DNA from: Stenotrophomonas maltophilia
Lineage (GTDB): Bacteria; Pseudomonadota; Gammaproteobacteria; Xanthomonadales; Xanthomonadaceae
DNA: 64,000 bases
Assembly: GCA_002364755.1 (NCBI GenBank)
Contig: DEZI01000017.1
Location: forward strand, 36,562-100,561
Direction: 5' to 3'
Shown here: positions 15,327 through 24,457 of the stretch, piece after piece
Layout: each line of letters starts with the position of its first letter
Numbering within the stretch: position 1 is the stretch's first letter
Made by a program: the position numbers and the translations under genes
Notes under the pieces: generated by a model
What the model saw: only the letters and a program-made list of their open reading frames with translations
What the model was told of the DNA's origin: nothing
Databases searched by the model: none

Positions 15327-15724
15327 TCGCACGCCAAGGCACGTTACCCGTGCGGGTCGAGCAGGACGTCGTACTGGCCCGCCAGGCGGTGCGCCAGGCG
15401 GCGGTGGCCTGCGGGCTGCGGCTGGTCGACCAGACCAAGCTGGTGACCGCAGCCAGTGAACTGGCACGCAACACCGTCATCTATGGAGGTGGCGGGCAGA
15501 TGGACTGGGAACTGCTGGAGGAAGGGCTGCGCCGTGGGGTACGCCTGGTGTTCTCCGACCAAGGGCCCGGCATAGCCGACATCGAGCAGGCGCTGACGGA
15601 TGGCTGGTCGTCGGGGAAGGGCATGGGCCTGGGCCTGTCCGGGTCGCGGCGGCTGGTGGATGTCTTCGCGCTGGACAGTGTACCCGGCCAGGGCACGCGC
15701 ATCACCATCACCAAATGGACGTGA
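15323..15724 (+). CDS. rsbT: RsbT-type switch kinase
   Basis: 133-residue GHKL-type serine/threonine kinase. The ATP-binding N box is ASELARNTVIYGGGG, the G1 box DQGPGI and the G2 box GKGMGLGLSGSRRLVD. In Bacillus RsbT phosphorylates RsbR and RsbS and, once freed, activates the phosphatase RsbU. No RsbU, RsbV, RsbW or sigma B is encoded here, so the freed kinase probably acts on a different partner. It overlaps the next gene by 10 bases. Confidence 0.92.
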   Translation: MIARQGTLPVRVEQDVVLARQAVRQAAVACGLRLVDQTKLVTAASELARNTVIYGGGGQMDWELLEEGLRRGVRLVFSDQGPGIADIEQALTDGWSSGKGMGLGLSGSRRLVDVFALDSVPGQGTRITITKWT

Positions 15725-16728
15725 ATTTCTCCGGCCACGCCACCCGCGTCGTGGCCGTGGAAGAACCGACGCAGGTCGGGCAGGTGCGCCGCGAGGCACT
15801 GGCCCTGGCCGCTCGGATCGCTTTCGATGAAACGGACAGCGGCCGGGTCGCGCTGGCCGCCAGCGAGCTGGCCAGCAATCTGCTGCGCCATGGTGGCGGC
15901 GGCAAGGTGTATCTGTCCGTGGTGCAGGGGCGCGACGCCCGCGGCGTCGAGCTGTATACCGTGGACGCCGGTCCCGGTTTCGTGCTCTCGCAGGCGCTGG
16001 TGGAGGGCTATTCCACCGGCGGCAGCCAGGGCCTGGGCCTGGGCGCGGTGAAGCGCCAGGCGACGCTGCTCGACAGCTGGTCTGATGCGCGCGGTACCAT
16101 CGTGGTGGCCCGCATCTACCCTCAACGTGCCGGCCCCCGGGTTGATCTCGCCTACGGAGCGCTGCGCGTTGCAATGCGGGGCGAGGAGGCCTGCGGCGAT
16201 GCCTGGCACCTGTCGGTGTGCGAGGGGCAGGCAACGCTGACTGTGATCGACGGACTGGGCCACGGCCTGCCTGCCACCGATGCGGCACAGGCGGGTACGC
16301 GCAGAGCTGCGGACGCGGGCGTGGAGATGCCAAGCCAGCTGATTGAAGCGTTGCACCAGGCGATGTCGGGTACCCGCGGCGGTGCTGTTGCCGTGGCGAC
16401 GATGCCGTTGGCCGGGGGCGAGCTGCAGTTCTCCGGCATCGGCAACATCAATGCCGGCCTTGCCGACGCCACGACCTACCGCGGCCTGGCCTCGATGCCG
16501 GGCATCGTCGGCGTGCAGTACCGCAAGGCACAGGCATTCAACGTTCACGCCGCGCACGGCACTCTGCTGGTCATGCACAGCGATGGCCTGCAGGGCCGCT
16601 GGCGGCTGCAGGACTATCCGGGCCTGGTCCATCGGCACCCGGCGCTGGTGGTGGCGGTGCTGCAACGGGATTTCGACCGTGGGCGCGACGATGCCAGCAT
16701 CGTTGCCCTGCGCATGGGAGCGTGGTGA
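15715..16728 (+). CDS. GHKL ATPase fused to SpoIIE/RsbX-like phosphatase
   Basis: 337-residue two-domain protein. Residues about 15-130 form an RsbW/RsbT-like ATPase (LAASELASNLLRHGGGG, DAGPGF, GSQGLGLGAVKRQ). Residues about 140-335 form a PP2C-like SpoIIE domain related to RsbX (CGDAWH, TVIDGLGHGLPATDAA, MHSDGL, DDASIVAL). RsbX resets the stressosome by dephosphorylating RsbR and RsbS. Joining a second switch-kinase-like domain to the phosphatase is typical of proteobacterial versions of this module. Its stop overlaps the start of the kinase gene (TGATG). Confidence 0.88.
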   Translation: MDVNFSGHATRVVAVEEPTQVGQVRREALALAARIAFDETDSGRVALAASELASNLLRHGGGGKVYLSVVQGRDARGVELYTVDAGPGFVLSQALVEGYSTGGSQGLGLGAVKRQATLLDSWSDARGTIVVARIYPQRAGPRVDLAYGALRVAMRGEEACGDAWHLSVCEGQATLTVIDGLGHGLPATDAAQAGTRRAADAGVEMPSQLIEALHQAMSGTRGGAVAVATMPLAGGELQFSGIGNINAGLADATTYRGLASMPGIVGVQYRKAQAFNVHAAHGTLLVMHSDGLQGRWRLQDYPGLVHRHPALVVAVLQRDFDRGRDDASIVALRMGAW

Positions 16729-17597
16729 TGGTGCTGGAACAGATGCAGGAAGAGAACGCCCGATTGGTGGCCGAAAACGCTGCCCTGCGCGCCGAGCTGG
16801 AGGAAACCAACCAGGGCGTGCTGGCGCTGTATGCCGAGCTGGACCAGCAGGCGGTGCAGCTGCGCGAAGTTTCCGATCTGAAGAGCCGGTTCCTGTCCTA
16901 CATGAGCCATGAGTTCCGCACACCGCTGGGTTCCATCCTGAGCATGACGCGGCTGCTGGAAGACGGTTTCGACGGCCCGCTCAACGATGAGCAGCTGCGC
17001 CAGGTGCGTTTCGTCAGTGCCTCGGCATCGGAGCTGCGCGAGATGGTGGACGACCTGCTGGACCTGGCCAAGATCGAGGCCGGGCGCATCACGATCTCGC
17101 CGGGCTGGTTCGACCTGATGGACCTGTTCGCCGCCCTGCGCGGCATGTTCAGGCCACTGGTGGAAAGCAACCAGCGCATCGAGCTGCTGTTCGAGGACCC
17201 GCCGCCGCTGCCGATGCTTTACACCGACGACAAGAAGCTGGCGCAGATCCTGCGCAATTACATCTCCAATGCCATCAAGTTCACCCCGGAAGGGCAGGTG
17301 GTGGTGTCGGCGACGATGGAAGGCGATGCGGAGGTCCGCTTCACCGTGCGCGATACCGGCATCGGGATCGCGCCGGAGCTGCTGCAAGCGCTGTTCGAGG
17401 ACTTCGTGCAGGTGGATTCGCCGCTGCAGAAACGCCTGCGTGGCACCGGCCTCGGCCTGTCGTTGTGCAAGCGGTTTGCCGAACTGCTGGGTGGCCGGGT
17501 GGCGGTGGAAAGCCTGCCCGGCAGCGGCTCGGCGTTCCATGTCGTCCTGCCGGTAGCTGTGACCGAGGCGACGGAGGCCGCCCATGCCGCACTCTGA
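16728..17597 (+). CDS. Soluble sensor histidine kinase of the rsb module
   Basis: 289-residue kinase beginning with a coiled coil (residues 5-50, QEENARLVAENAALRAELEE) followed by HisKA with His61 in MSHEFRTPLGS and an ATPase domain (NYISNAIKFTPEG, DTGIGI, RLRGTGLGLSLCKRFAELLGG). There is no membrane or PAS domain, so it is probably controlled by proteins binding the coiled coil, plausibly the freed RsbT or the upstream phosphatase. ATG 16728 overlaps the preceding stop. It overlaps the hybrid kinase gene by 14 bases. Confidence 0.9.
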   Translation: MVLEQMQEENARLVAENAALRAELEETNQGVLALYAELDQQAVQLREVSDLKSRFLSYMSHEFRTPLGSILSMTRLLEDGFDGPLNDEQLRQVRFVSASASELREMVDDLLDLAKIEAGRITISPGWFDLMDLFAALRGMFRPLVESNQRIELLFEDPPPLPMLYTDDKKLAQILRNYISNAIKFTPEGQVVVSATMEGDAEVRFTVRDTGIGIAPELLQALFEDFVQVDSPLQKRLRGTGLGLSLCKRFAELLGGRVAVESLPGSGSAFHVVLPVAVTEATEAAHAAL

Positions 17598-19515
17598 TCG
17601 CGTATTGGTGGTGGATGACAACGCAGCCACGCGCTATTCCGTGCGGCGTGTGCTGGAGCATCATGGTTACAGCGTGAGCGAGGCCGCGACCGGGCAGGAG
17701 GGCCTGGACCGGCTTGCCGACTCGGAGTTCGGTGCGGTGGTGCTGGACGTCAACCTGCCGGACATGAGCGGCTTCGACGTGGTGCGCCAGCTGCGCACCC
17801 AGCCACGCACGCAGCTGCTGCCGGTGGTGCACGTCTCGGCGGCGTCCATCGCCACCGGCGACATGATCACTGGCCTGGACAACGGTGCCGATGGTTATCT
17901 GATCCATCCGGTGGACCCGGACGTTCTGCTGGCCACGTTGCGCAGCCTGCTGCGCGCGCGTCGGGCCGAAGAGGCATTGCGCGACGCGGACGCGCGGTTC
18001 CAGGAGATCTTCAGCCAGGTCAATGCCCCCATCGCGGTGCTGGATGAGCAGCTGCAGATCCGCGAAAGCAATTCCGCCTTCGCACGCCTGCTCAGCGAGG
18101 CCGATGCCAATGGATCGCTGTTAGCGCTGTTGGGCAGCAACAAGGAGTTCGTGCTGGACCTGCAGGATGCATTGGCGCGACAGGAGCGCTGGCAGGGCGT
18201 GCTGTCCACCGCGGGCCGGCAGGGCGCGCGCACCACCCAATGGCGGCTGACGCCTGACCGCCGCACCGGCCATGGGCTGGTGGTGGTGGAGGACGTGACC
18301 GAGCACCATGTACGCGCCCGCGAACAGCGCGCCGAACTGGAAACCGCCAACACCGAACTTGCGCACCAGATCGCCGAGCGCAACCGCACCGAAGCCGAGC
18401 TGCTGCAGGCGCAGAAGATGGATTCGCTGGGCCAGTTGACCGGCGGTATCGCGCATGATTTCAACAACCTGCTGACGACCATCATCTCCGGCCTGGACAT
18501 GATCGAGCTGGCCGTGTCCTCGTCGCGGCTTGAGAAAGTGCCGCAGTACAGCAGCATCGCCGCCGCATCGGCCCAGCGCGCCGCCGCCTTGACCCAGCGA
18601 ATGCTGGCGTTCGCCCGCAAGCAGCCGCTGGATTCGCGCCCCTTCGATCTGGTGGCGCGTACGCGCTCGCTGGAAGACCTGCTGCGCCGCTCGATCGGCG
18701 AGAACATCGAGCTCGAGTTCGAACTGGGCGAGGATCCGCTGGTTGCCGTCGCCGACGTCAACCAGTTCGAGAACGTGGTACTCAACCTGGTCATCAACGC
18801 ACGCGATGCCTTGGGTGGCCGTGGCCTGATCCGCCTGCGCGCCGAGGCCTGCGAGGTCCAGCGCGAGAACGAACTGACCTCGGGCCGCTATGTCAGCCTG
18901 AAGGTGATCGACAACGGACCCGGCATTCCACCGGAGCTGGTGGCGAAGGTCTTCGAGCCTTTCTTCACCACCAAGCCGCAGGGCGAGGGCACAGGCCTGG
19001 GCCTGTCGATGACCTATGGTTTCGCCCGCCAGTCGGGCGGACTGGCGCGCATTGCCAGCGAGCCCGGTGAAGGCACCGAGGTCGAGCTGCTGCTCCCCGC
19101 CGGCGAAGTGACACATGCGGAAACGAATGCCGAACAGGTCGCGCCGCCGCGTGGCCAGTCCGAGCGCATCCTGCTGGTGGATGACACCGATTCGGTGCGG
19201 GTGATGGTCGGCGAAATGCTGTCAGAAGCGGGTTACCAGGTGACGCTGGCGGCGGATGCGCGCCAGGCCCTGCGCTACCTGCGCCACGACCCCGCCTTCG
19301 ACCTGCTGCTGTCCGACGTCGGCCTGCCCGGCATGGACGGCCGCGAACTGGCCGATGCCGCGCGTGAGATCAATCCCGTGCTGCCGGTGCTGTTCATCAC
19401 CGGCTACACCGAGCGCGCCGCGGTGCGTGAGTCCTTCCTCGGAACCGGCATGAGCCTGCTGCCCAAGCCGTTCAGCCTGCTGGAGCTGATGGCTGCGGTG
19501 CGCGCCGCGCTGTAG
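17584..19515 (+). CDS. Hybrid sensor kinase (REC-PAS-HK-REC), end of rsb operon
   Basis: 643-residue soluble protein. The N-terminal receiver has DD at 11-12 and Asp55 (VLDVNLPDMSG). A PAS-like domain follows (about 135-235), then a coiled linker, the box AHDFNN, an ATPase domain (NLVINARDAL, DNGPGI, GEGTGLGLSMTYGFA) and a C-terminal receiver (DLLLSDVGLPGMDG). It probably receives phosphate from the kinase just upstream. It lacks an output domain, so the final target is elsewhere. Confidence 0.9.
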   Translation: MPHSDRVLVVDDNAATRYSVRRVLEHHGYSVSEAATGQEGLDRLADSEFGAVVLDVNLPDMSGFDVVRQLRTQPRTQLLPVVHVSAASIATGDMITGLDNGADGYLIHPVDPDVLLATLRSLLRARRAEEALRDADARFQEIFSQVNAPIAVLDEQLQIRESNSAFARLLSEADANGSLLALLGSNKEFVLDLQDALARQERWQGVLSTAGRQGARTTQWRLTPDRRTGHGLVVVEDVTEHHVRAREQRAELETANTELAHQIAERNRTEAELLQAQKMDSLGQLTGGIAHDFNNLLTTIISGLDMIELAVSSSRLEKVPQYSSIAAASAQRAAALTQRMLAFARKQPLDSRPFDLVARTRSLEDLLRRSIGENIELEFELGEDPLVAVADVNQFENVVLNLVINARDALGGRGLIRLRAEACEVQRENELTSGRYVSLKVIDNGPGIPPELVAKVFEPFFTTKPQGEGTGLGLSMTYGFARQSGGLARIASEPGEGTEVELLLPAGEVTHAETNAEQVAPPRGQSERILLVDDTDSVRVMVGEMLSEAGYQVTLAADARQALRYLRHDPAFDLLLSDVGLPGMDGRELADAAREINPVLPVLFITGYTERAAVRESFLGTGMSLLPKPFSLLELMAAVRAAL

Positions 19516-19588
19516 GGCGGCAGGGTCAAGGTGCCTGCGGACAACCCGGCAGGGTGATCGGCTACCATCGGCTCTTCAGGGAGGCGGC

Positions 19589-19936
19589 ATGGACGTCATC
19601 ACACCAGGGTTTCTGATCGTCGCGGTCATCGCCGTGATCGTTGTGGGCGCCGTGTTTGGCGGCCGTCGCTTGCGCGCCAAGCCGCCATCGCGGATCTACC
19701 GATGCCGGAGCTGTGGATCTGCCGCGCACCACGATGCGCGGACGCTGGAGGTATGGCGCCGCGGGAAAACCGCCTTTTTCTGCCAACCCTGCCATCGCCA
19801 GTGGCTGCGGTCGCAGCCGCCGGGACAGCGGGGCAGGGGGGCCTCGGCGACGGCAGGCGGATCAGGGTGCCTGGGGGTCATCGCGCTGGTTGCGGCGTTG
19901 CCGCTGGGGTTGCTTTTGGCCTGGCTGCAGGCCTGA
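19589..19936 (+). CDS. Small membrane protein with CxxC pairs
   Basis: 115-residue protein of unknown function. Hydrophobic helix at about 7-25, then a short soluble part with two Cys pairs (CRSC near 39-42 and CQPC near 65-68) that probably bind zinc, then a second hydrophobic helix at the C-terminus (LGVIALVAALPLGLLLAWL). No family recognised. It stands alone between the rsb operon and a convergent small gene. Confidence 0.6.
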   Translation: MDVITPGFLIVAVIAVIVVGAVFGGRRLRAKPPSRIYRCRSCGSAAHHDARTLEVWRRGKTAFFCQPCHRQWLRSQPPGQRGRGASATAGGSGCLGVIALVAALPLGLLLAWLQA

Positions 19937-19977
19937 CCTCACGGACAGGCCTGCGCGCTCAATCAGCCCGCAGGAAG

Positions 19978-20256
19978 TCAGCCCGGCAGGTCACACTTCA
20001 TCTTGCCGTCCACGTAGTACGGCTTGGGCACGTTCGGGTTTTCGCTGGTCTTTTCGAAGACCACCTCGAAAGAGTCCGCCTTCGGCGTTCCCTTGCGCTC
20101 GGTGCAGGCGTCGTTGAGCTTCTTCTTGACCGCGGTGATGCCGGCATCGCGGTTGGCGCCGTCGGCGCTGTTGGTCAGGTTCACCGTTTCAGCGAGGGCG
20201 AGCGGGCTGATGGCCAGCAGGCCGGCGGTGACGATCAGGGTGTGCAGACGGGTCAT
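19978..20256 (-). CDS. Small secreted protein of unknown function
   Basis: 92 residues with a clear signal peptide (MTRLHTLIVTAGLLAISPLALA) and a mature part of about 70 residues with two cysteines (DACTER and KCDLPG) that could form one disulfide. No family recognised. The start follows AGGAGAA. Confidence 0.65.
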   Translation of the reverse strand: MTRLHTLIVTAGLLAISPLALAETVNLTNSADGANRDAGITAVKKKLNDACTERKGTPKADSFEVVFEKTSENPNVPKPYYVDGKMKCDLPG

Positions 20257-20394
20257 GCATTCTCCTCGTGCGTTCCATTGCGGATGCGCAGCAGGCGTGC
20301 GGGGCGCAGACAGGATAGGGAAGGCCGGTTAAGGCACCGTGCTCGGCCCGTCAGCGCCTCAGGCCGCGACCGATCGTCGCTCCGATGGTAGTGG

Positions 20395-20417
20395 GAACCA
20401 TTCGCATCTGCTATGAT
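20395..20417 (+). promoter_or_regulatory. Candidate Fur-type operator and -10 of the TonB receptor
   Basis: The stretch GAACCATTCGCATCTGC resembles the degenerate CATTCGCAT core of iron-regulated operators in xanthomonads and is directly followed by TATGAT (20412-20417), a possible -10. The match to the 19-base Fur consensus is partial, so iron control is inferred mainly from the gene. Confidence 0.35.
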
Positions 20418-20475
20418 TTAACGCGCCCTTCACCAGCGCCGCCGCCCAGGCGCGCCTCCCGAGAGCAGGTCCCCC

Positions 20476-22710
20476 ATGTCCAACTCCCGCTATCCTTCCC
20501 GCGAGCCGATGCGCTCGCTGCTATTCGTGTCCGTTGCCGCGCTGCTGGCGCTGCCGTTGGTTGCGCAGGCCCAGTCGGCGACGCCCGACGGCGCCGCGCC
20601 CACCGATCTGGACGCGGTGCACGTCAACGCCTACCGCACCATCGCCCACACCTCAGGCGCGACCAAAACCGATACCCCGGTGTCCGGGATGGCCAAGTCG
20701 GTGTCGGTCATCGCGCGTGAGGAACTGGACGCGCGCGGCGTGCAGAACCTCAATGAGGCGATGCGCTACGTGGCGGGCGTCTCGCTGGAAAGCACCGGCA
20801 TCGACAACCGTGTTGATGACTTCCGCATCCGCGGATTCGATGCCGGCAGCTGGAGCAACAACGTCACCGTCGATGGCATGCGCGCGCCGCAGGGCGGGCA
20901 ATGGAACCGCACGATGGTCGACAGCTGGAACCTGGACCGCGTGGAAGTGCTCAAGGGTCCTTCGGCAGTGATGTATGGCCAGGTGGCGCCGGGTGGCATG
21001 GTCAACCAGATCAGCAAGACGCCCACCCCGGACCAGCAGCAGGTGCTGCAGCTGGGCGTGGATGGCAACGGTCAGTACAGCACCGCCTTCGATGTCGGCG
21101 CAGGCAGCGATGACAAGCGCCACCTGGGCCGCCTGGTCGGCCTGTACCGTGACGGCGACACCCAGATCAAGCACACCGACCAGGAGCACTGGTTCCTGGC
21201 GCCCAGCTACACCTTCCAGATGGCCGAGCACACGCGCCTGACCCTGCTGGGCCTGTACCAGCGCGACGATGGCGGCTCGACCTACCAGTTCCTGCCCATG
21301 GCCGGCACCCTGGTGGCCACGCCCTACGGGCACATGAAGAACAGCACCTTCATCGGCGAGCCGACCTGGAACACCTACGACCGCACGATCTGGTCGGGCG
21401 GCTGGCTGTTCGAGCACGCCTTCAACGAGCACTGGACGCTGAGCCAGAGCGCGCGCCGGTTGAATGTGGAATCGACTTTCCGCAGCGTGGTGACCAATGG
21501 CGCTTTGAACGCCGATGGCCGCACGCAGAAGCGCCGCGCCACCTGGGGCGAGGGCGACTCGCGCGGCGACACTGCCGATACCCGCCTGACCGGCAAGTTC
21601 AGTACCGGCGCTGCCGAGCACACCCTGCTGCTGGGCGTGGACTGGCAGAAGGCCGACTGGACAGCGGCGCGCGGCGCGATGGGCACGACCACCGATACGC
21701 CCACCGCCATCGACATCTTCAAGCCGGTGTACAGCGGCTACATCCCAGCCACTACCTCGATCGGCTATTCCGGCGGCATCAACCGCCAGACCGGTGCCTA
21801 CCTGCAGGACCAGATCGCGCTGGACAAGTGGCGCTTCACCGTCGGCGGCCGCTACGACTGGACCAAGGATGACACCTGGACCCAGGCCTACACCGTGGCC
21901 ACCGACCGCTATGGCGCACGCGCGCCCAGCCACATCAAGAACCATTCTTTCAGTGGCAACGCAGGCATCCTGTATGTGGCCGACAACGGCCTGACCCCGT
22001 ACCTGAGCTATGCCGAATCGTTCCAGCCGGCCGGCAGCACGGCCACGCAGTCCTACGAGCGTACGGCGTTCGATCCGATCACCGGCAAGCAGTGGGAAGT
22101 GGGCCTGAAGTACCAGCCGGCCAGCTTCGATGGCCTGATCACCGTATCGGCCTACGACCTGCGGCAGCAGAACGTGCTGACCGACGACCCGGACAGCAGC
22201 CACAACACCTGCGGCACCACCGGCACCAGCCAGTGCCAGGTGCAGGATGGCGAAGGCCGCGTGCGCGGTGTCGAACTGGAAGGCCGCGTCACCCCGCTGC
22301 CGGGCTTCAGTGTGATCGGTGCCGCCTCGTGGATGGATTCGGAAGTGACCCGCAGCAACAACGGCTACGCCGGCAACGAGGTGGCGATGGTGCCGGACTG
22401 GACCACCTCGCTGTGGGGTGACTACACCTTCCAGGGCGGTGCACTGGAGGGCCTGAGCCTGGCCGCCGGCATGCGTTACAACGGCCAGAGCTACGGCGAC
22501 AGCGCCAACCTGTACCGCATTCCGTCCTACACCCTGTGGGATGCCGCCCTCCGCTATGACGTCGGCCTGTACGGCGCGGTGGGGACGCAGCTGTCATTGA
22601 ACCTGAGCAACCTGGCCGACAAGCGTTTCGTATCGACCTGCACCGGCGTGTCGTCGTGCTACTACGGCACCGGCCGCACGGTGACGGCGACCGCGCGCTT
22701 TACCTGGTAA
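20476..22710 (+). CDS. TonB-dependent siderophore receptor
   Basis: 744-residue outer-membrane receptor. Signal peptide to about residue 33 (LLFVSVAALLALPLVAQAQ). The plug domain begins at about 50 (DLDAVHVNAYR as TonB box region, KSVSVIAREELDARGVQNLNEAMRYVAGV, DDFRIRGFD, VEVLKGPSAVMYGQVAPGGMVNQISK), typical of ferric siderophore receptors of the FhuA/FpvA class. The rest is a 22-strand barrel ending in FTW. No siderophore synthesis or inner-membrane transport genes lie nearby, so it probably takes up a foreign siderophore. Confidence 0.9.
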   Translation: MSNSRYPSREPMRSLLFVSVAALLALPLVAQAQSATPDGAAPTDLDAVHVNAYRTIAHTSGATKTDTPVSGMAKSVSVIAREELDARGVQNLNEAMRYVAGVSLESTGIDNRVDDFRIRGFDAGSWSNNVTVDGMRAPQGGQWNRTMVDSWNLDRVEVLKGPSAVMYGQVAPGGMVNQISKTPTPDQQQVLQLGVDGNGQYSTAFDVGAGSDDKRHLGRLVGLYRDGDTQIKHTDQEHWFLAPSYTFQMAEHTRLTLLGLYQRDDGGSTYQFLPMAGTLVATPYGHMKNSTFIGEPTWNTYDRTIWSGGWLFEHAFNEHWTLSQSARRLNVESTFRSVVTNGALNADGRTQKRRATWGEGDSRGDTADTRLTGKFSTGAAEHTLLLGVDWQKADWTAARGAMGTTTDTPTAIDIFKPVYSGYIPATTSIGYSGGINRQTGAYLQDQIALDKWRFTVGGRYDWTKDDTWTQAYTVATDRYGARAPSHIKNHSFSGNAGILYVADNGLTPYLSYAESFQPAGSTATQSYERTAFDPITGKQWEVGLKYQPASFDGLITVSAYDLRQQNVLTDDPDSSHNTCGTTGTSQCQVQDGEGRVRGVELEGRVTPLPGFSVIGAASWMDSEVTRSNNGYAGNEVAMVPDWTTSLWGDYTFQGGALEGLSLAAGMRYNGQSYGDSANLYRIPSYTLWDAALRYDVGLYGAVGTQLSLNLSNLADKRFVSTCTGVSSCYYGTGRTVTATARFTW

Positions 22711-22768
22711 AGCAGACCGGGTGATGCAGGACTGCCGCCGCATCCGGATGGGGCGGGGGCAACGTCGA

Positions 22769-23464
22769 TCACGCCGCTGCGTTGGCGGCGTAGCCGGCCA
22801 GCACGGTCGGCAGGTCGTGCATGGATTCGAAGATCACATGCGCACCGGCTGCCCGCAGGGCTTCGGGCGTGCTGTGGTACTGGCCGCCCGGGCTGTAGCC
22901 GAACACCGTGGCACCCGCGGCCACGCCTGCGGTGGCGCCGGTCACGGTGTCTTCGATGACCGCGCAGCGGGTCGGGTCCACGTCCAGTGCGGCGGCTGCT
23001 GCAAGGTACACATCCGGGTGCGGCTTGGTGCGCGGCTGGTCCTGGCCGCTGAAGATCTGCCCGGCGAAGGCATCGAGGATGCCGATCTTGCCCAGCTGCA
23101 GGCGCACCTTCAGCAGGTCGGCGCCCGAGGCGCAGGCAATCCTGCCGCCGGTGGCGACCTGGATTACACGCACGGCGGCCGGGGCGCCCGGAATCTCGGT
23201 GAGGTCACGCTCCAGCGCCACGTTGCGCTGGCGGCGGAATTCATCCAGCCACGCCTCGGTGAAGGGCTTGCCGGTACGCTCCTCGATCAGGCCGGCCAGG
23301 CCGGCGACGGACTTGCCGAGGAAGATTTCACCGGCCTGCTGCTGGGTCAGCGGCCAGCCGCGTTCGCTCAGCATTTCCGACAGCACGCGGGCCACCAGCG
23401 GCTCGGAATCGACGAGGACGCCGTCGCAGTCAAACAGCACGGCATCGAAGGGGAAGGGGGACAT
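22769..23464 (-). CDS. HAD-superfamily phosphatase (beta-phosphoglucomutase-like)
   Basis: 231-residue HAD hydrolase with all motifs: I DCDGVLVDS (Asp12/Asp14), II ASGA, III KPHPDVY and IV VIEDTVTGATAG. The helical cap between motifs I and II marks subfamily I (phosphoglycolate phosphatase or beta-phosphoglucomutase group). Natural substrate not determinable. The start follows AAGGAG. Confidence 0.88.
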   Translation of the reverse strand: MSPFPFDAVLFDCDGVLVDSEPLVARVLSEMLSERGWPLTQQQAGEIFLGKSVAGLAGLIEERTGKPFTEAWLDEFRRQRNVALERDLTEIPGAPAAVRVIQVATGGRIACASGADLLKVRLQLGKIGILDAFAGQIFSGQDQPRTKPHPDVYLAAAAALDVDPTRCAVIEDTVTGATAGVAAGATVFGYSPGGQYHSTPEALRAAGAHVIFESMHDLPTVLAGYAANAAA

Positions 23465-23503
23465 CAGGAACTCCTTGCAACAACCAACGGGGGAAGCTGC
23501 GCG

Positions 23504-23704
23504 CTATTTTCCCACAGGCCGGGGGCGGGCACCCCGCGCCTCGATGAATGCGGCGATCCGCTGCAGCGTCTCGGGGGGGCAGGCGTTGTAGACGATCATC
23601 GACAGGTCCGGGCGCGCTTCCACGGCAAAGGTCGAGAAGTCCAGCTCCAGCAGGCCCGGCTCCGGATGTTTGAGCCGCTTGCTGCCATCGCCCCCGCTGG
23701 CCAC
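23504..23704 (-). pseudogene. C-terminal remnant of XRE regulator with MmyB-like domain
   Basis: Only about 65 residues survive (ASGGDGSKRLKHPEPG, LLELDFSTFAVEARPDLSM, IVYN), which match the end of the ligand-binding MmyB-like domain of XRE-family regulators. The helix-turn-helix and most of the domain are gone. It abuts an SDR remnant on the opposite strand; together they look like one divergent regulator/target pair whose central part was deleted. Confidence 0.6.
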
Positions 23705-24055
23705 GTTGTTTCCGAACGCGCAGGCAACACGCTGCTGGAGGCAGGCGTGGACGTGCGGGTGATGCGCGTACTGCCTGGCGCTGGAGCACGGTTGCGCCGG
23801 TGAGCCTTATTACGCGGTGGCCGAGGAGGGCATCCGTGCGCGCCGTATCGCCGGAGTGGTGGCAGCGGGGCTGGACGTGCCGGAGCGCAGCATCACGCAG
23901 GAAGAAGCGGCTGCGATGTTTGTCTGGTTCGCGCTGTTCGCCGGGATGGACCTGCCGGCATCGAGTGCACTGACCCGGCAACGCCTTGGCTGGCAGCCGA
24001 TGGCCCGACGCTGCTGCAGGATCTGCAGGCGATGGACTACCGCGCGGGGCGCTGA
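23705..24055 (+). pseudogene. Remnant of SDR-family oxidoreductase
   Basis: Broken reading frames together resemble the C-terminal half of an atypical SDR: SERAGNTLLEAGVDVRVMRVLP in one frame, then LALEHG...PYYAVAEEGIRARRIAGVV, LDVPERSITQEEAAAMF, FAGMDLPASSALTRQRLGWQP in a second frame, then GPTLLQDLQAMDYRAGR and a stop at 24053-24055 in a third. The Rossmann N-terminus is absent, a stretch between RVLP and LALEHG is missing, and a further frameshift lies near 24000. It cannot make an active enzyme. Confidence 0.6.
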
Positions 24056-24457
24056 CTACGGCTGCGCGCTGCGGCGGTCCCTTGCCAGTGCCAGCGTCTG
24101 GTTGACCGCCTCCTGCAGCTGCGGGATGTGGAAGGGCTTGGCGACGAAGCGCGCCTTCTGGTGGCGCGCAGGCACCACCTGATCGTAGACGGCGGAGGCG
24201 AACAGGAACGGGACGCCCAGCTCGGCCAGCCGGTCGGCAACTGGAAACACCACGCCGTCGCCGAGCTCGATATCGAGGATGGCAGCGTCGAACCGCCCCT
24301 TCCGCAGCAGGTTCAACGCTTCAAACACGCTGTCGGCGTGGGTGACGGTGTTTCCTTCATCGGCCAGGGCATCTTCAACCAGTTCGGCGAGGTCCAGCTG
24401 GTCTTCCACCAGCAGCAGGCAATGCTCCTGCGTCTGTTCAGTGCGGTGCTTCTGCAT
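24056..24457 (-). CDS. Single-domain response regulator (receiver only)
   Basis: 133-residue receiver: EDQ in the acidic pocket, Asp in AAILDIELGDG as phosphoacceptor, SA in FLFASA and Lys in FVAKPFHIP. No output domain. Similar receivers work with hybrid kinases of the HDFNN type, several of which lie in this window. Its stop codon directly abuts the end of the SDR remnant. Partner not identifiable. Confidence 0.85.
   Translation of the reverse strand: MQKHRTEQTQEHCLLLVEDQLDLAELVEDALADEGNTVTHADSVFEALNLLRKGRFDAAILDIELGDGVVFPVADRLAELGVPFLFASAVYDQVVPARHQKARFVAKPFHIPQLQEAVNQTLALARDRRSAQP

Noticed and set aside
20653..22203. 516-residue open frame opposite the TonB receptor
   Set aside because: Antisense to a well-conserved receptor; composition is that of a mirrored GC-rich gene, with no domain.
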